Assembly (NCBI GenBank): GCA_019116705.1
Contig: DXBF01000048.1
Location: 1-42,537 of the forward strand
Reading direction: 5' to 3'
Source: Candidatus Gemmiger avistercoris
Lineage (GTDB): Bacteria; Bacillota; Clostridia; Oscillospirales; Ruminococcaceae
DNA: 42,537 bases
Positions 16,919-24,091 of this stretch are shown one piece after another (position 1 is the stretch's first letter; every line of letters starts with the position of its first letter). Below the pieces are notes generated by a model that did no database searches, was not told where the DNA came from, and saw nothing but the letters and a program-made list of their open reading frames with translations. The position numbers were made by a program, and so were the translations under genes.

Positions 16919-16994
16919 GCCGGGGACGCCGCTGGCCCCGGCCGCCCGGATAAATAGGGCAACATGGCCCTATGACAGACTCCACCACTTATCC
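16919..16994 (-). promoter_or_regulatory. Structured 5' leader of ktrBA, unclassified
   Basis: Two further hairpins lie between the promoter and the terminator. One is a GGATAA/TTATCC pairing (16948-16953 with 16989-16994) that encloses the perfect ATAGGGC/GCCCTAT hairpin (16954-16973). The other is GCCGGGG/CCCCGGC (16919-16925 with 16936-16942). The order promoter, folded domain, terminator, start codon is that of a riboswitch or attenuator. Potassium transporter genes of Firmicutes are often under cyclic di-AMP (ydaO) riboswitches, but I could not match that consensus. Confidence 0.5.
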
Positions 16995-17012
16995 CGGTCG
17001 TACAACGCCTCT

Positions 17013-17041
17013 ACCATAGCACGAAACCTCCGTTGCGTCAA
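17013..17041 (-). promoter_or_regulatory. Promoter of ktrBA
   Basis: On the minus strand TTGACG (17036-17041), 17 bases, TATGGT (17013-17018). Transcription would start about 150 bases before the ktrB ATG. Confidence 0.7.
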
Positions 17042-17122
17042 GAGGGAATGTACAAAAAACGGCGAAAGCCGGGAAAACCGCGCCGGAAAAGGATTTTTCC
17101 CGCCGCAGGCCCTCCCCGCCGC

Positions 17123-17151
17123 TTGCGCCCGCGCGGTAAATCATGTATAAT
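17123..17151 (+). promoter_or_regulatory. Promoter of the surface-polysaccharide cluster
   Basis: TTGCGC (17123-17128), 17 bases, TATAAT (17146-17151), about 100 bases ahead of the first gene. It diverges from the ktrBA promoter. Confidence 0.65.
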
Positions 17152-17251
17152 AAATTGTTACGTGAACGGAAGTTCCCGTCTTTTCCGCCGTTTCCCGGCG
17201 GAAAGCGCGGGGGGCTTCCCCCTCGAACGGTTTTGCATCGGAGGTGCGGCC

Positions 17252-18739
17252 TTGAGTCTGCAAAGTTTCGGCTTCTTCGGGTTTTTGCTGGTGGTGGCCG
17301 CCGTCTACCTGCATCTGCCCCGGCGCGCCCAGAGCCCCTTCCTGCTGGCGGCCAGCTGGCTGTTCTACTGGCTGGCGATGCCTTCCATGCTGCCGGTGAC
17401 CATCGCCATCGCGGCGCTGACTTACCTGTGCGGCCGCGCGCTGGAAGGCCCCCGCAAGACCGCCGCCCTGCGCGCGGGCGTCGCGGGGCTGCTGGCCGTG
17501 CTGGCCTTCTTCAAATACAACGGCGCCTTTGCGGGGCTGGCGGGCTGGCAGGCCGTGGCCATGCCGCTGGGCATCAGTTTTTACAGCTTCGCGGCCATCG
17601 CCTACCTGATCGACGCGGCACGCGGCGACTGTGAGGTGGAGAAAGACCCCGTCCACTGCGCGCTGTTTTTGAACTTTTTCGCCACCGTCACCCAGGGGCC
17701 CATCTGCCGGGCCGGGGCGCTGCTGCCCCAGTTCCGGCAGGAACACCGCTTCGACGCCGGGCGCACCGTGCGCGGCCTGCGGCTGATGGCGCTGGGCCTG
17801 TTCAAGCTGGTGGCCGTCAGCGACGTGCTGGGCGTGCTGGTGGACCAGGTGTTCCCCCATTACCGGGACTACGGCGGCCCCCTGCTGATCCTGGCGGCGG
17901 TGGCCTACACGCTGCAGCTTTACTTCAATTTCTCGGGGTATTCGGAAGTGGCCCGCGCCGTGGGCCTGTTCCTGGGCCTGGACCTGCCGGAAAACTTCAG
18001 GACCCCCTTCTTCGCCACCAACTTTTCGGGGTTCTGGAGCCGGTGGCACATCAGCTTTTCCTCCTGGCTGCAGGATTACCTCTTCCTGCCGCTGGCCTGG
18101 GCCGACCTGAGCGGCCCCACCCGGGGGCGGCTGGCCCGCCTGCCCGCCGAAGCCTGCGTGTTCACGGTGTTCTTCCTTTCGGGGTTCTGGCACGGCAACA
18201 CGCTGCCCTTTGTGATCTGGGGGCTTTTGCAGGCCTGCTACCGCCTGGGCGAAGAACTGCTGCACCGCCGTCTGGGCAAACCCAAAAAGAAAGCCCCCGC
18301 CCGGGTGCTGTGGGCCAAACGGGCCGTGGTGTTCGCCCTGTGGTGCGTGAGCATGGTGTTCTTCCGGGTGGGTTCGGCCCCCGCCGCCGAAGCCCTGACC
18401 ACGGCCGACGCCTTCGGCTACCTGGCCGGGTGGTGCCGCGGCTGGAGCCCCGCCCGCTTTGCCGGGGAACTGTACAGCGCCGTCTACACCGGGTTCTATG
18501 CCAACGCCATCATGGTGGCGGGCTACTACGCCTTCCTGCTGGCCGCGCTGGCCCTGGCCCTGCGGCTGGACGCCCGCCGGGCCTTCCGCTATAAAAACAA
18601 GCCGTCGGAGGTGGCGCTGGCGGGCGAAAAACACCGCTGGGCGCTGTATTACCTGCTGGTGATCTTCCTGCTGGCGGGCTACATCCTGCAAAGCGGCGGC
18701 TTCGGCAACGCCGGGTTCGGGATGTACGCGGGGTTCTAA
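17252..18739 (+). CDS. MBOAT-family membrane O-acyltransferase (AlgI/DltB-like)
   Basis: 495 residues from a TTG start at 17252, chosen because GGAGG lies 7 bases before it and the protein then opens SLQSFGFFGFLLVV, directly at the first membrane helix. Eleven or so hydrophobic spans follow. Family marks include FFKYNGAF, PLGISFYSFAAIAYLID, the SGYSEVARAVGLFLGL helix, FWSRWHISFSSWLQDYLF and the catalytic His314 in SGFWHGNTLPFVIWG. MBOAT proteins of this class move acetyl or D-alanyl groups across the membrane onto polysaccharides. Together with the next gene, an SGNH protein, it resembles the AlgI plus AlgJ/AlgX pairing for O-acetylation of an exported glycan. Confidence 0.9.
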   Translation: MSLQSFGFFGFLLVVAAVYLHLPRRAQSPFLLAASWLFYWLAMPSMLPVTIAIAALTYLCGRALEGPRKTAALRAGVAGLLAVLAFFKYNGAFAGLAGWQAVAMPLGISFYSFAAIAYLIDAARGDCEVEKDPVHCALFLNFFATVTQGPICRAGALLPQFRQEHRFDAGRTVRGLRLMALGLFKLVAVSDVLGVLVDQVFPHYRDYGGPLLILAAVAYTLQLYFNFSGYSEVARAVGLFLGLDLPENFRTPFFATNFSGFWSRWHISFSSWLQDYLFLPLAWADLSGPTRGRLARLPAEACVFTVFFLSGFWHGNTLPFVIWGLLQACYRLGEELLHRRLGKPKKKAPARVLWAKRAVVFALWCVSMVFFRVGSAPAAEALTTADAFGYLAGWCRGWSPARFAGELYSAVYTGFYANAIMVAGYYAFLLAALALALRLDARRAFRYKNKPSEVALAGEKHRWALYYLLVIFLLAGYILQSGGFGNAGFGMYAGF

Positions 18740-18745
18740 CAACGC

Positions 18746-19190
18746 AGCTTCGCTGCTTCAAAAGGGGCAACACTCGCGCACGGCGGGGTACGCCCCCGCC
18801 CTACAAATAAAGGAAACGCGGGTGCTGCACCGGGTACCCACAGCAAGGCAAGATCGCACGGGCGGCGTGCACGCCGCCCCTACGGCCTGACGAAAATTTG
18901 CAATTTATAATTTTTGTTCGGGACCGCCGGAAGGCCGTAGGGCGGGGTCTTGACCCCGCCGCAGCGCGCGGCGGCAGGCGCGGTTTTGGTATTTGCCGCC
19001 CAAGGCCCCCTTGCGTGTAGGGGCGGCGTGTACGCCGCCCGGAAGCGTTGCGGCGGGCGGGAACACGGCGGGCAAGGCAAAATCCCACGGCGGGGTCAAG
19101 ACCCCGCCCTACAAATAAAGGAAACGCGGATGCGGCGCCGGGCGCTCGCGGCAGGGCAAAACTGCACGGGCGGCGTATATCCCGCACCAC
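18746..19190. repeat. Cluster of GC-rich palindromic repeats between MBOAT and SGNH genes
   Basis: This about 480-base gap has no convincing gene. It holds perfect 9-2-9 palindromes of two kinds: GGCGGGGTC-NN-GACCCCGCC at 18941-18960 and 19089-19108, and GGGCGGCGT-NN-ACGCCGCCC at 18860-18879 and 19021-19040. A truncated copy of the second kind begins near 19168. A degenerate copy of the first kind lies at 18782-18800. The degenerate copy and the one at 19089 are each followed by the same 21 bases (18801-18821 and 19109-19129), beginning CTACAAATAAAGG. A small GCAGC/GCTGC hairpin opens the region. Confidence 0.85.
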
Positions 19191-19221
19191 CCCGCACCAT
19201 TTGGAAAGGAGGGAACGGCCT

Positions 19222-20169
19222 GTGAAAAACATCCTGAAAAAGCTGGCGCTGCTGGCCATTCCCGTGGCGGCGTGGCTGGCGGTCTTTATCGCCTTTGAGC
19301 CCAACAACTACTTCGGCCTGAAGGATTCCGCCGGGTCCAGCCAGCCGGTGGCCCGGGTGCGGGCCTACCAGCAGGACCCCGGCCGCAGCCTGATCCTGGG
19401 CGACAGCCGCCTGGCCCACTTCGACATGGAACTGGTGGCGGAAGCCAGCGGCATGGAATGGCAGAACCTCTCCTTCGGCGGGGCGTCCTTAAAAGAAACG
19501 CTGGACCTGGCCGGCTATGTGCTGGACAGCGGCCACCCGGTGGACACGCTGCTGGTGGAGGTGTCCTTCTACACCCTCAACGAGCACTACAACACCGACC
19601 GTTTCTCCCAGCTGGAGGAAACGCTGGAAAACCCGCTGGCCTACTGCCTGAACCTGGAATACAACGTCAACGCCCTCACCGTGCTGATGGACACCATCCG
19701 CGGCACGCCGGACACCATCGAATCCGGCGACTGGGCGGCGAGCGACTACCTGGCCGACGACGGCACCGTGCTGCCGCTGCACCGCAAGCTGTACGACTAC
19801 CCGGCCACCATCACCCCCCGCTGCGAAAACTGGACGCTGAACGGGGAGCAGTTCGCCCGGCTGCGCACGCTGGCCGCCGCCTGCAAGGCGCGCGGCGTGC
19901 GGCTGGCCGTGGTGCTGCCGCCCATGGCGCAGAACGTGCGCACCGAGGTCTGCGACGTGTTCGGCATCACCGGGGCCATGGAGAATGAGGTGCTGCCCGC
20001 CCTGCGCGCCTGGAGCGCCGAGGACGGCTTCACGCTGCTGGACTACGAGTGGGGCGGCAGCTGCATCACCGACGACGACACCCAGTTCTTCGACGGGTTC
20101 CACCTGGACGAGCGCTACGGCCTGCCGGACTGGACCGTGCAGCTGTTCTCCGACCTCTCTGCAAACTGA
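19222..20169 (+). CDS. SGNH hydrolase-like exported protein, likely partner of the MBOAT acyltransferase
   Basis: 315 residues from a GTG at 19222, set by AAGGAGGG 8 bases upstream. An N-terminal signal anchor (about 5-25, LKKLALLAIPVAAWLAVFIA) places the rest outside the cell. SGNH features visible are GDSRLAHF with Ser62 and the C-terminal Asp291-x-x-His294 in DGFHLDE. The NLSFGGASL stretch may supply the block II Gly. This fold serves AlgJ/AlgX/DltD-type proteins that receive acyl groups delivered by an MBOAT partner and place them on a glycan. The MBOAT gene is immediately upstream, separated only by repeats. Confidence 0.8.
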   Translation: MKNILKKLALLAIPVAAWLAVFIAFEPNNYFGLKDSAGSSQPVARVRAYQQDPGRSLILGDSRLAHFDMELVAEASGMEWQNLSFGGASLKETLDLAGYVLDSGHPVDTLLVEVSFYTLNEHYNTDRFSQLEETLENPLAYCLNLEYNVNALTVLMDTIRGTPDTIESGDWAASDYLADDGTVLPLHRKLYDYPATITPRCENWTLNGEQFARLRTLAAACKARGVRLAVVLPPMAQNVRTEVCDVFGITGAMENEVLPALRAWSAEDGFTLLDYEWGGSCITDDDTQFFDGFHLDERYGLPDWTVQLFSDLSAN

Positions 20170-20254
20170 AAGGCAAGGCGGGCGGCCAGGGCCGCCCCTG
20201 CGCGCTTCCCGTGCGGGGCCGTCCGCCTGCCGCCATGATAAAAGGAGCAAGCCT

Positions 20255-21601
20255 GTGGCATTGGATTTTCTGATCTTGTACGAGCACACCGTGCGCGAAT
20301 ATGAAAGCGACCTGCTGCTCAAGCTGGAACTGGAACGCCGCGGCTATTCCGCCGAGATCCGCCAGCTGCTGGACCCCAAACACCTGCGGCTGTTCCGCCG
20401 GGACAAGCCGGAGGTGCTGGTGGCCAGCTGCATGTACGACAACGAAGCCATCAACAGCCATGTGTACAACAACATCGGCCGCTGCAACAAGATCGTCAAC
20501 CTGCACTGGGAGCAGATGCTCTCGGACACGCAGGAGAAGGGCGACTGGTTCAACATGAACGGCAACGCCAAGCGCTGCATCCAGACCTGCTGGGGCGAGC
20601 GCACCGCCAGGCGGCTGCAGGCCCACGGCATGGACGCCAAAAACACCCCGGTCACCGGCGCGGTGATGATGGACTTCCTGCGGCCGGAGTTCAAGGGCTA
20701 TTTTCTCGGCAAGCAGGCCCTGTGCGAAAAATTCGGCCTGGACCCGGCCAAGCACCTGCACCTGTATATCTCCAGCTTCGGCTACGCCAGCATGAACGAC
20801 GACGAGGTGGCCGAACTTTCCAAAATGGCGGGCACCGATTTCACCGGCTTTGCCCGCACCAACCGCGTCTCGATGACCGAGACGCTCCGCTGGTTCGACC
20901 GTTACCTGGCCGGCCACCCGGAGGTGGAACTGGTCTACCGCCGCCACCCCAGCGAGTGGAACAGCCCCGCGCTGGAAGAACTGGCGAAAAAGCGGCCCAA
21001 TTTCCACGTGATCTTTGCGGACTCCGTCAAACAGTGGATCGTGGCGGCGGATTCCATCTCCATCTGGATGAGCACCGCCATCGCCGAGGTGTACATGGCG
21101 GGCAAAAGCTGCCACATCCTGCGTCCGGCGCCCATCGAGCATGAGTACGACCCCGTCATCTACAAGGACGCGCAGTATGTGACCAGCTATGAGGAATTTG
21201 CCGCCGCCATGGCGGACCCGCAGCCGCCCTTCCCCATCGCGCGGGAAGTCATCGAGGGGTACTTCGACCCCGGCGCGCGCCCGGCCTATCTGCGGATGGC
21301 CGACCTGCTGGAAGATGTGTACAAAAACCCGCCCCGGGACCACCCCATGGGCGAGGGGTTCACGCCCCATTTCAACCTGCTCAAGTTCGTGGCGCTGGCG
21401 GGGGTGCATTTCCTCTACCGGCACGGATGGGAACCGCGCCGCGTCTTTGCCTTCTGCCCGCCGCTGGCCAATTTTGCCCAGCGCATCTACGGCTATGTGG
21501 ACAAGGCCCACGTGACGCCGGAGGAAGCCGAGCGCATGGCCGCGCGCATACGGCCCTACTTGCAGTCAAAAGGGGAAACAGTCGCGCACGGCGGTGCCTA
21601 A
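20255..21601 (+). CDS. Surface-carbohydrate biosynthesis protein, glycosyltransferase-type
   Basis: 448 residues from a GTG at 20255, with AAAGGAGC 7 bases upstream. The opening ALDFLILYEHTVREYESDLL and LKLELERRGYSAEIRQL recalls the family annotated as surface carbohydrate biosynthesis proteins. The two-lobed layout, VYRRHPSEWNSP and an ISIWMSTAIAEVYMAGK block fit a GT-B or CDP-glycerol-transferase-like fold. It is soluble with no clear signal. It lies between the SGNH and flippase genes, so it probably builds the exported glycan. The last about 12 codons and the stop lie within a repeat related to the one at 18758, so the C-terminus may have been reshaped by repeat insertion. The function is inferred from context. 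Confidence 0.65.
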   Translation: MALDFLILYEHTVREYESDLLLKLELERRGYSAEIRQLLDPKHLRLFRRDKPEVLVASCMYDNEAINSHVYNNIGRCNKIVNLHWEQMLSDTQEKGDWFNMNGNAKRCIQTCWGERTARRLQAHGMDAKNTPVTGAVMMDFLRPEFKGYFLGKQALCEKFGLDPAKHLHLYISSFGYASMNDDEVAELSKMAGTDFTGFARTNRVSMTETLRWFDRYLAGHPEVELVYRRHPSEWNSPALEELAKKRPNFHVIFADSVKQWIVAADSISIWMSTAIAEVYMAGKSCHILRPAPIEHEYDPVIYKDAQYVTSYEEFAAAMADPQPPFPIAREVIEGYFDPGARPAYLRMADLLEDVYKNPPRDHPMGEGFTPHFNLLKFVALAGVHFLYRHGWEPRRVFAFCPPLANFAQRIYGYVDKAHVTPEEAERMAARIRPYLQSKGETVAHGGA

Positions 21602-21617
21602 CGCTCCTGTTTCCCCT
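21571..21617 (+). terminator. Hairpin spanning the stop codon of the glycosyltransferase-type gene
   Basis: An 11-base inverted repeat, AGGGGAAACAG (21571-21581) with CTGTTTCCCCT (21607-21617), flanks the TAA at 21599-21601 and is followed by CTTT. The U-run is weak, so it may only attenuate transcription or protect mRNA. Confidence 0.4.
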
Positions 21618-21637
21618 CTTTGGAATCCCCTTCGACA

Positions 21638-21699
21638 AAATCCAGCGCAAAATCGCGCACTCGTCGCAGACTCCTCGCACACAATTTTGTGCTGGATTT
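21638..21699. repeat. Inverted repeat with 16-base arms and 30-base loop
   Basis: AAATCCAGCGCAAAAT (21638-21653) pairs with ATTTTGTGCTGGATTT (21684-21699), with one G-U pair. There is no U-run, so it is not a standard terminator. It lies about 100 bases ahead of the flippase start. Confidence 0.75.
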
Positions 21700-21797
21700 C
21701 CCTGTATGTGTCCACGCCGTCGGCGCATGTCCGCCGGCGCGGACGGATTGGAAATACTCCCCTTTTCATCTGCACCCTGTGAAAGGAAGGTGGCCCC

Positions 21798-23288
21798 ATG
21801 GCCGACACGCCGCAGCAAAAGCCCGCCAAACCGGAGAGTTTCGTGGGCAACGTGATGAAATATTCCGTCGCCACCTACCTGGGGTTCCTCATCAGCGGCG
21901 CGGCGCTCATCATCAAGGGCATCCTGCCCGCAGACGCCTACGCCGTACCCGCCACCTTTATGGCCTACACCATGTCGCTGATGAACTTAGGCATGCTGGG
22001 TCTGGACCAGGCGCTGCTGCGCTTTTACCGGGAACCGCCCCGGGGCGCCACCGGCCGGGGCATGTTCCTGGCCTGCGTGCGGCTTTCGCTGCTGGTCATG
22101 CTGGTGGTGGGGGCCGCGGCCAGCCTGTTTTTCGCGCCTACGCTGGCGGTGGCTTTCGGTCTGGGGCAGGGCGGCGCGGCGCTGGTGCCGTTTTTGTTCC
22201 TGAACGCCGCGCTCTATATGCTGGTGCGCTACGTCAACGTGCTGCTGCGGCTGGAAAACGACGTGCGCGCCTACACCGTGCAGACGCTGTGGATGAACGC
22301 CTGCCTGAACCTGATCTATCTGCTGCCGGGCTTTTTCACCTCCAACGTGTGGGCGTTCATCGCGGCGGCGCTGGCGGGCTTCGGCGGGGTGGCCGTCGCC
22401 TTCTGGTTCCGCGCGCTGGGCGCCTCCCGGGACGAAGTTTCCGCCACGCCCCGGGGGCTGCGGGCCCTCAAAGCGGACCGGGGCGTCTACCGCCTGATGC
22501 TGCCCTACGGCCTGCTGCTGGCCCCGGCGGCGATTTTGACGCCGCTGTACCGCTCGGTCTGCCTGTCTTTCCTGGCGGCGGGGCCAGGGGCCACCTCCCA
22601 GGGATTGTTTGAGTTCGCCTACACGCTGGCCCAGCTGGTGACGACGGTGCAGGCGGGGTTTTCCACCTACTGGGGGCCGTATGTCTACGCCCATTACCGC
22701 ACCGAGCAGGAGCGCATCGGCCGCATCCATGACGTGCTGAATTTCCTGGTGTTCGGGTTCTTCTGCGTGCTCATCATGTTCGAGGACGTGATCTTCCTGA
22801 TCTTCCCGGACAAAGCCGCCTGCATGCGGTTTTTCCCGGTGATGATGCTGTCCGCGGTGTTCGCCATCCTCATCGAAGGCACGGTCTACGGCAACGCCAT
22901 CGCCCGCCGCCCCCACCACGACACCATCGGCGTGGCGCTGGGCGTGGCGGTCAACGTGGCCCTGTGCGCCTGGCTGGTGCCGCTGTACAGCGTGACCGGC
23001 GCGGCGGCGGCGGTGGCGGCCTCCAACGCGGCGATGTTTTTGTACCGTACTGTCACCGGGCAGTATTATTACCGCACCATCCCCAACTACGGGCGCACCA
23101 TCTCCGGGTTTCTGCTGGCGCTGGCGGCCACCTGCGTGGGCGTGGTGTTCTACCAGCATTTTGTGGTCAAATTCGTGCTGGTGGGGGCGATCGTGTTCGT
23201 CTACTGCACGCTCTACCGCCCCCAGCTGCAAAAACTCTGGCAGATGGCGCTGGCGCTGCTGCGGCGGTTCCTTGCGGCACGGCGCTGA
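21798..23288 (+). CDS. Polysaccharide flippase (MATE/Wzx-like)
   Basis: 496 residues, almost entirely hydrophobic helices (12-14 spans), with no signal other than the first helix. The opening VGNVMKYSVATYLGFLISG and the later TYWGPYVYAHYR region are typical of polysaccharide transporters in the MOP superfamily, which flip lipid-linked glycan units to the outer face. AAAGGAAGG precedes the ATG. It lies directly after a glycan-building gene and before a GNAT acetyltransferase, so it is the export step of this cluster. I see neither ligase nor polymerase in the window. Confidence 0.88.
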   Translation: MADTPQQKPAKPESFVGNVMKYSVATYLGFLISGAALIIKGILPADAYAVPATFMAYTMSLMNLGMLGLDQALLRFYREPPRGATGRGMFLACVRLSLLVMLVVGAAASLFFAPTLAVAFGLGQGGAALVPFLFLNAALYMLVRYVNVLLRLENDVRAYTVQTLWMNACLNLIYLLPGFFTSNVWAFIAAALAGFGGVAVAFWFRALGASRDEVSATPRGLRALKADRGVYRLMLPYGLLLAPAAILTPLYRSVCLSFLAAGPGATSQGLFEFAYTLAQLVTTVQAGFSTYWGPYVYAHYRTEQERIGRIHDVLNFLVFGFFCVLIMFEDVIFLIFPDKAACMRFFPVMMLSAVFAILIEGTVYGNAIARRPHHDTIGVALGVAVNVALCAWLVPLYSVTGAAAAVAASNAAMFLYRTVTGQYYYRTIPNYGRTISGFLLALAATCVGVVFYQHFVVKFVLVGAIVFVYCTLYRPQLQKLWQMALALLRRFLAARR

Positions 23289-23323
23289 CCCGGCGCTTTG
23301 AAGCAAAAAGAAGGAGGCTTACC

Positions 23324-23896
23324 ATGAAACATTGCGGCACCCAAACGCTGGAGACCGGCCGCCTGCTGCTGCGGCGGCTGACGGTGGACGACTGCGAGAT
23401 GATGTACAACAACTGGGCCAGCGACCCGGAGGTAGCCCGTTTTGTGCGCTGGAACGCCCACCGCAGCTGGAGCGAGACCGCCGAACTGCTGAACGAGTGG
23501 GAAAAGCACTACCCTGACCCGGCCTATTACCAGTGGGGCATTACCGACAAGCGCAGCACCGTGCTGTTCGGGTCCATCAGCATTTTCCCGGCGACCGAGA
23601 TGACGGCCGGGTGGCACCTGAACACCGAGCGCCTGGGCGCCCAATGGGACGTGGGCTACGCGCTGGGCCGCAAATGGTGGGACCACGGCTATGCCACCGA
23701 GGCGCTGTGCGCCGTGCGGGACTACTGGTTCGGCACGGTGGGCGGGCAGTGGCTGGCCGCCTGCCACGCCAACGAAAACGTGGCCAGCGGCGCGGTGCTG
23801 CAAAAGGCAGGGTTCGTCTACGACCACGACGTGACCGACCACAAATTTGACGGCACGCCGGTGCCCTGCCGGGCGTACCGCTGCGTCAAAGAGTGA
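23324..23896 (+). CDS. GNAT-family N-acetyltransferase (RimJ/RimL-like)
   Basis: 190 residues. It has the RimJ-type opening LETGRLLLRRLTVDDCEMMY, a central strand DVGYALGRKWWDHGYATEALCA holding the acetyl-CoA-binding loop, and ACHANENVASGAVLQKAGFVY, the conserved Asn-containing helix. AAGGAGG lies 6 bases ahead of the ATG at 23324. It follows the flippase by 35 bases and may be cotranscribed, though such enzymes act on many amines and proteins. A role in sugar acetylation is only suggested by position. Confidence 0.88.
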   Translation: MKHCGTQTLETGRLLLRRLTVDDCEMMYNNWASDPEVARFVRWNAHRSWSETAELLNEWEKHYPDPAYYQWGITDKRSTVLFGSISIFPATEMTAGWHLNTERLGAQWDVGYALGRKWWDHGYATEALCAVRDYWFGTVGGQWLAACHANENVASGAVLQKAGFVYDHDVTDHKFDGTPVPCRAYRCVKE

Positions 23897-23902
23897 GCAG
23901 TC

Positions 23903-24083
23903 GTTCTTTCTTTACAAAGAAAGAACCAAAGAAATTCCAATAAAAATCGCACGCATGTGCGATTTTGGGTAAAAGTTCTTTGCTTACTTTCTTCCAAGAA
24001 AGTAAGCGGCTGCTTTCCGGCCATGACCCACTGACGGGATGAACGACGAAAAGTTCTTTGCTTACTTTCTCCAGGAAAGTAAG
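23903..24083. repeat. Composite three-hairpin repeat, copy B, plus an extra outer-hairpin unit
   Basis: The order is inverted relative to copy A: palindrome with arm GTTCTTTCTTT (23903-23926); terminator stem AAAATCGCAC/GTGCGATTTT (23943-23966), the same as in copy A; then CTTACTTTCTT/AAGAAAGTAAG (23983-24006). After a gap, a second AAAAGTTCTTTG plus hairpin unit follows at 24049-24083. Its right arm runs directly into GGAGG, the ribosome binding site of hflX. Confidence 0.87.
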
Positions 24084-24091
24084 GAGGTAGT

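Noticed and set aside
16854-17012. Cyclic di-AMP (ydaO/yuaA) riboswitch upstream of ktrB
   Set aside because: Expected for ktr genes, but I cannot align the known conserved segments; left as an unclassified leader.
17033-17251. N-terminal extension of the MBOAT protein to an upstream ATG
   Set aside because: It would place the promoter at 17123-17151 inside the coding region and adds an Arg/Pro-rich stretch; the TTG at 17252 has GGAGG at the right distance.
18746-19190. CRISPR array
   Set aside because: The repeats are palindromes of different types at irregular spacing, with no uniform spacers and no cas genes.
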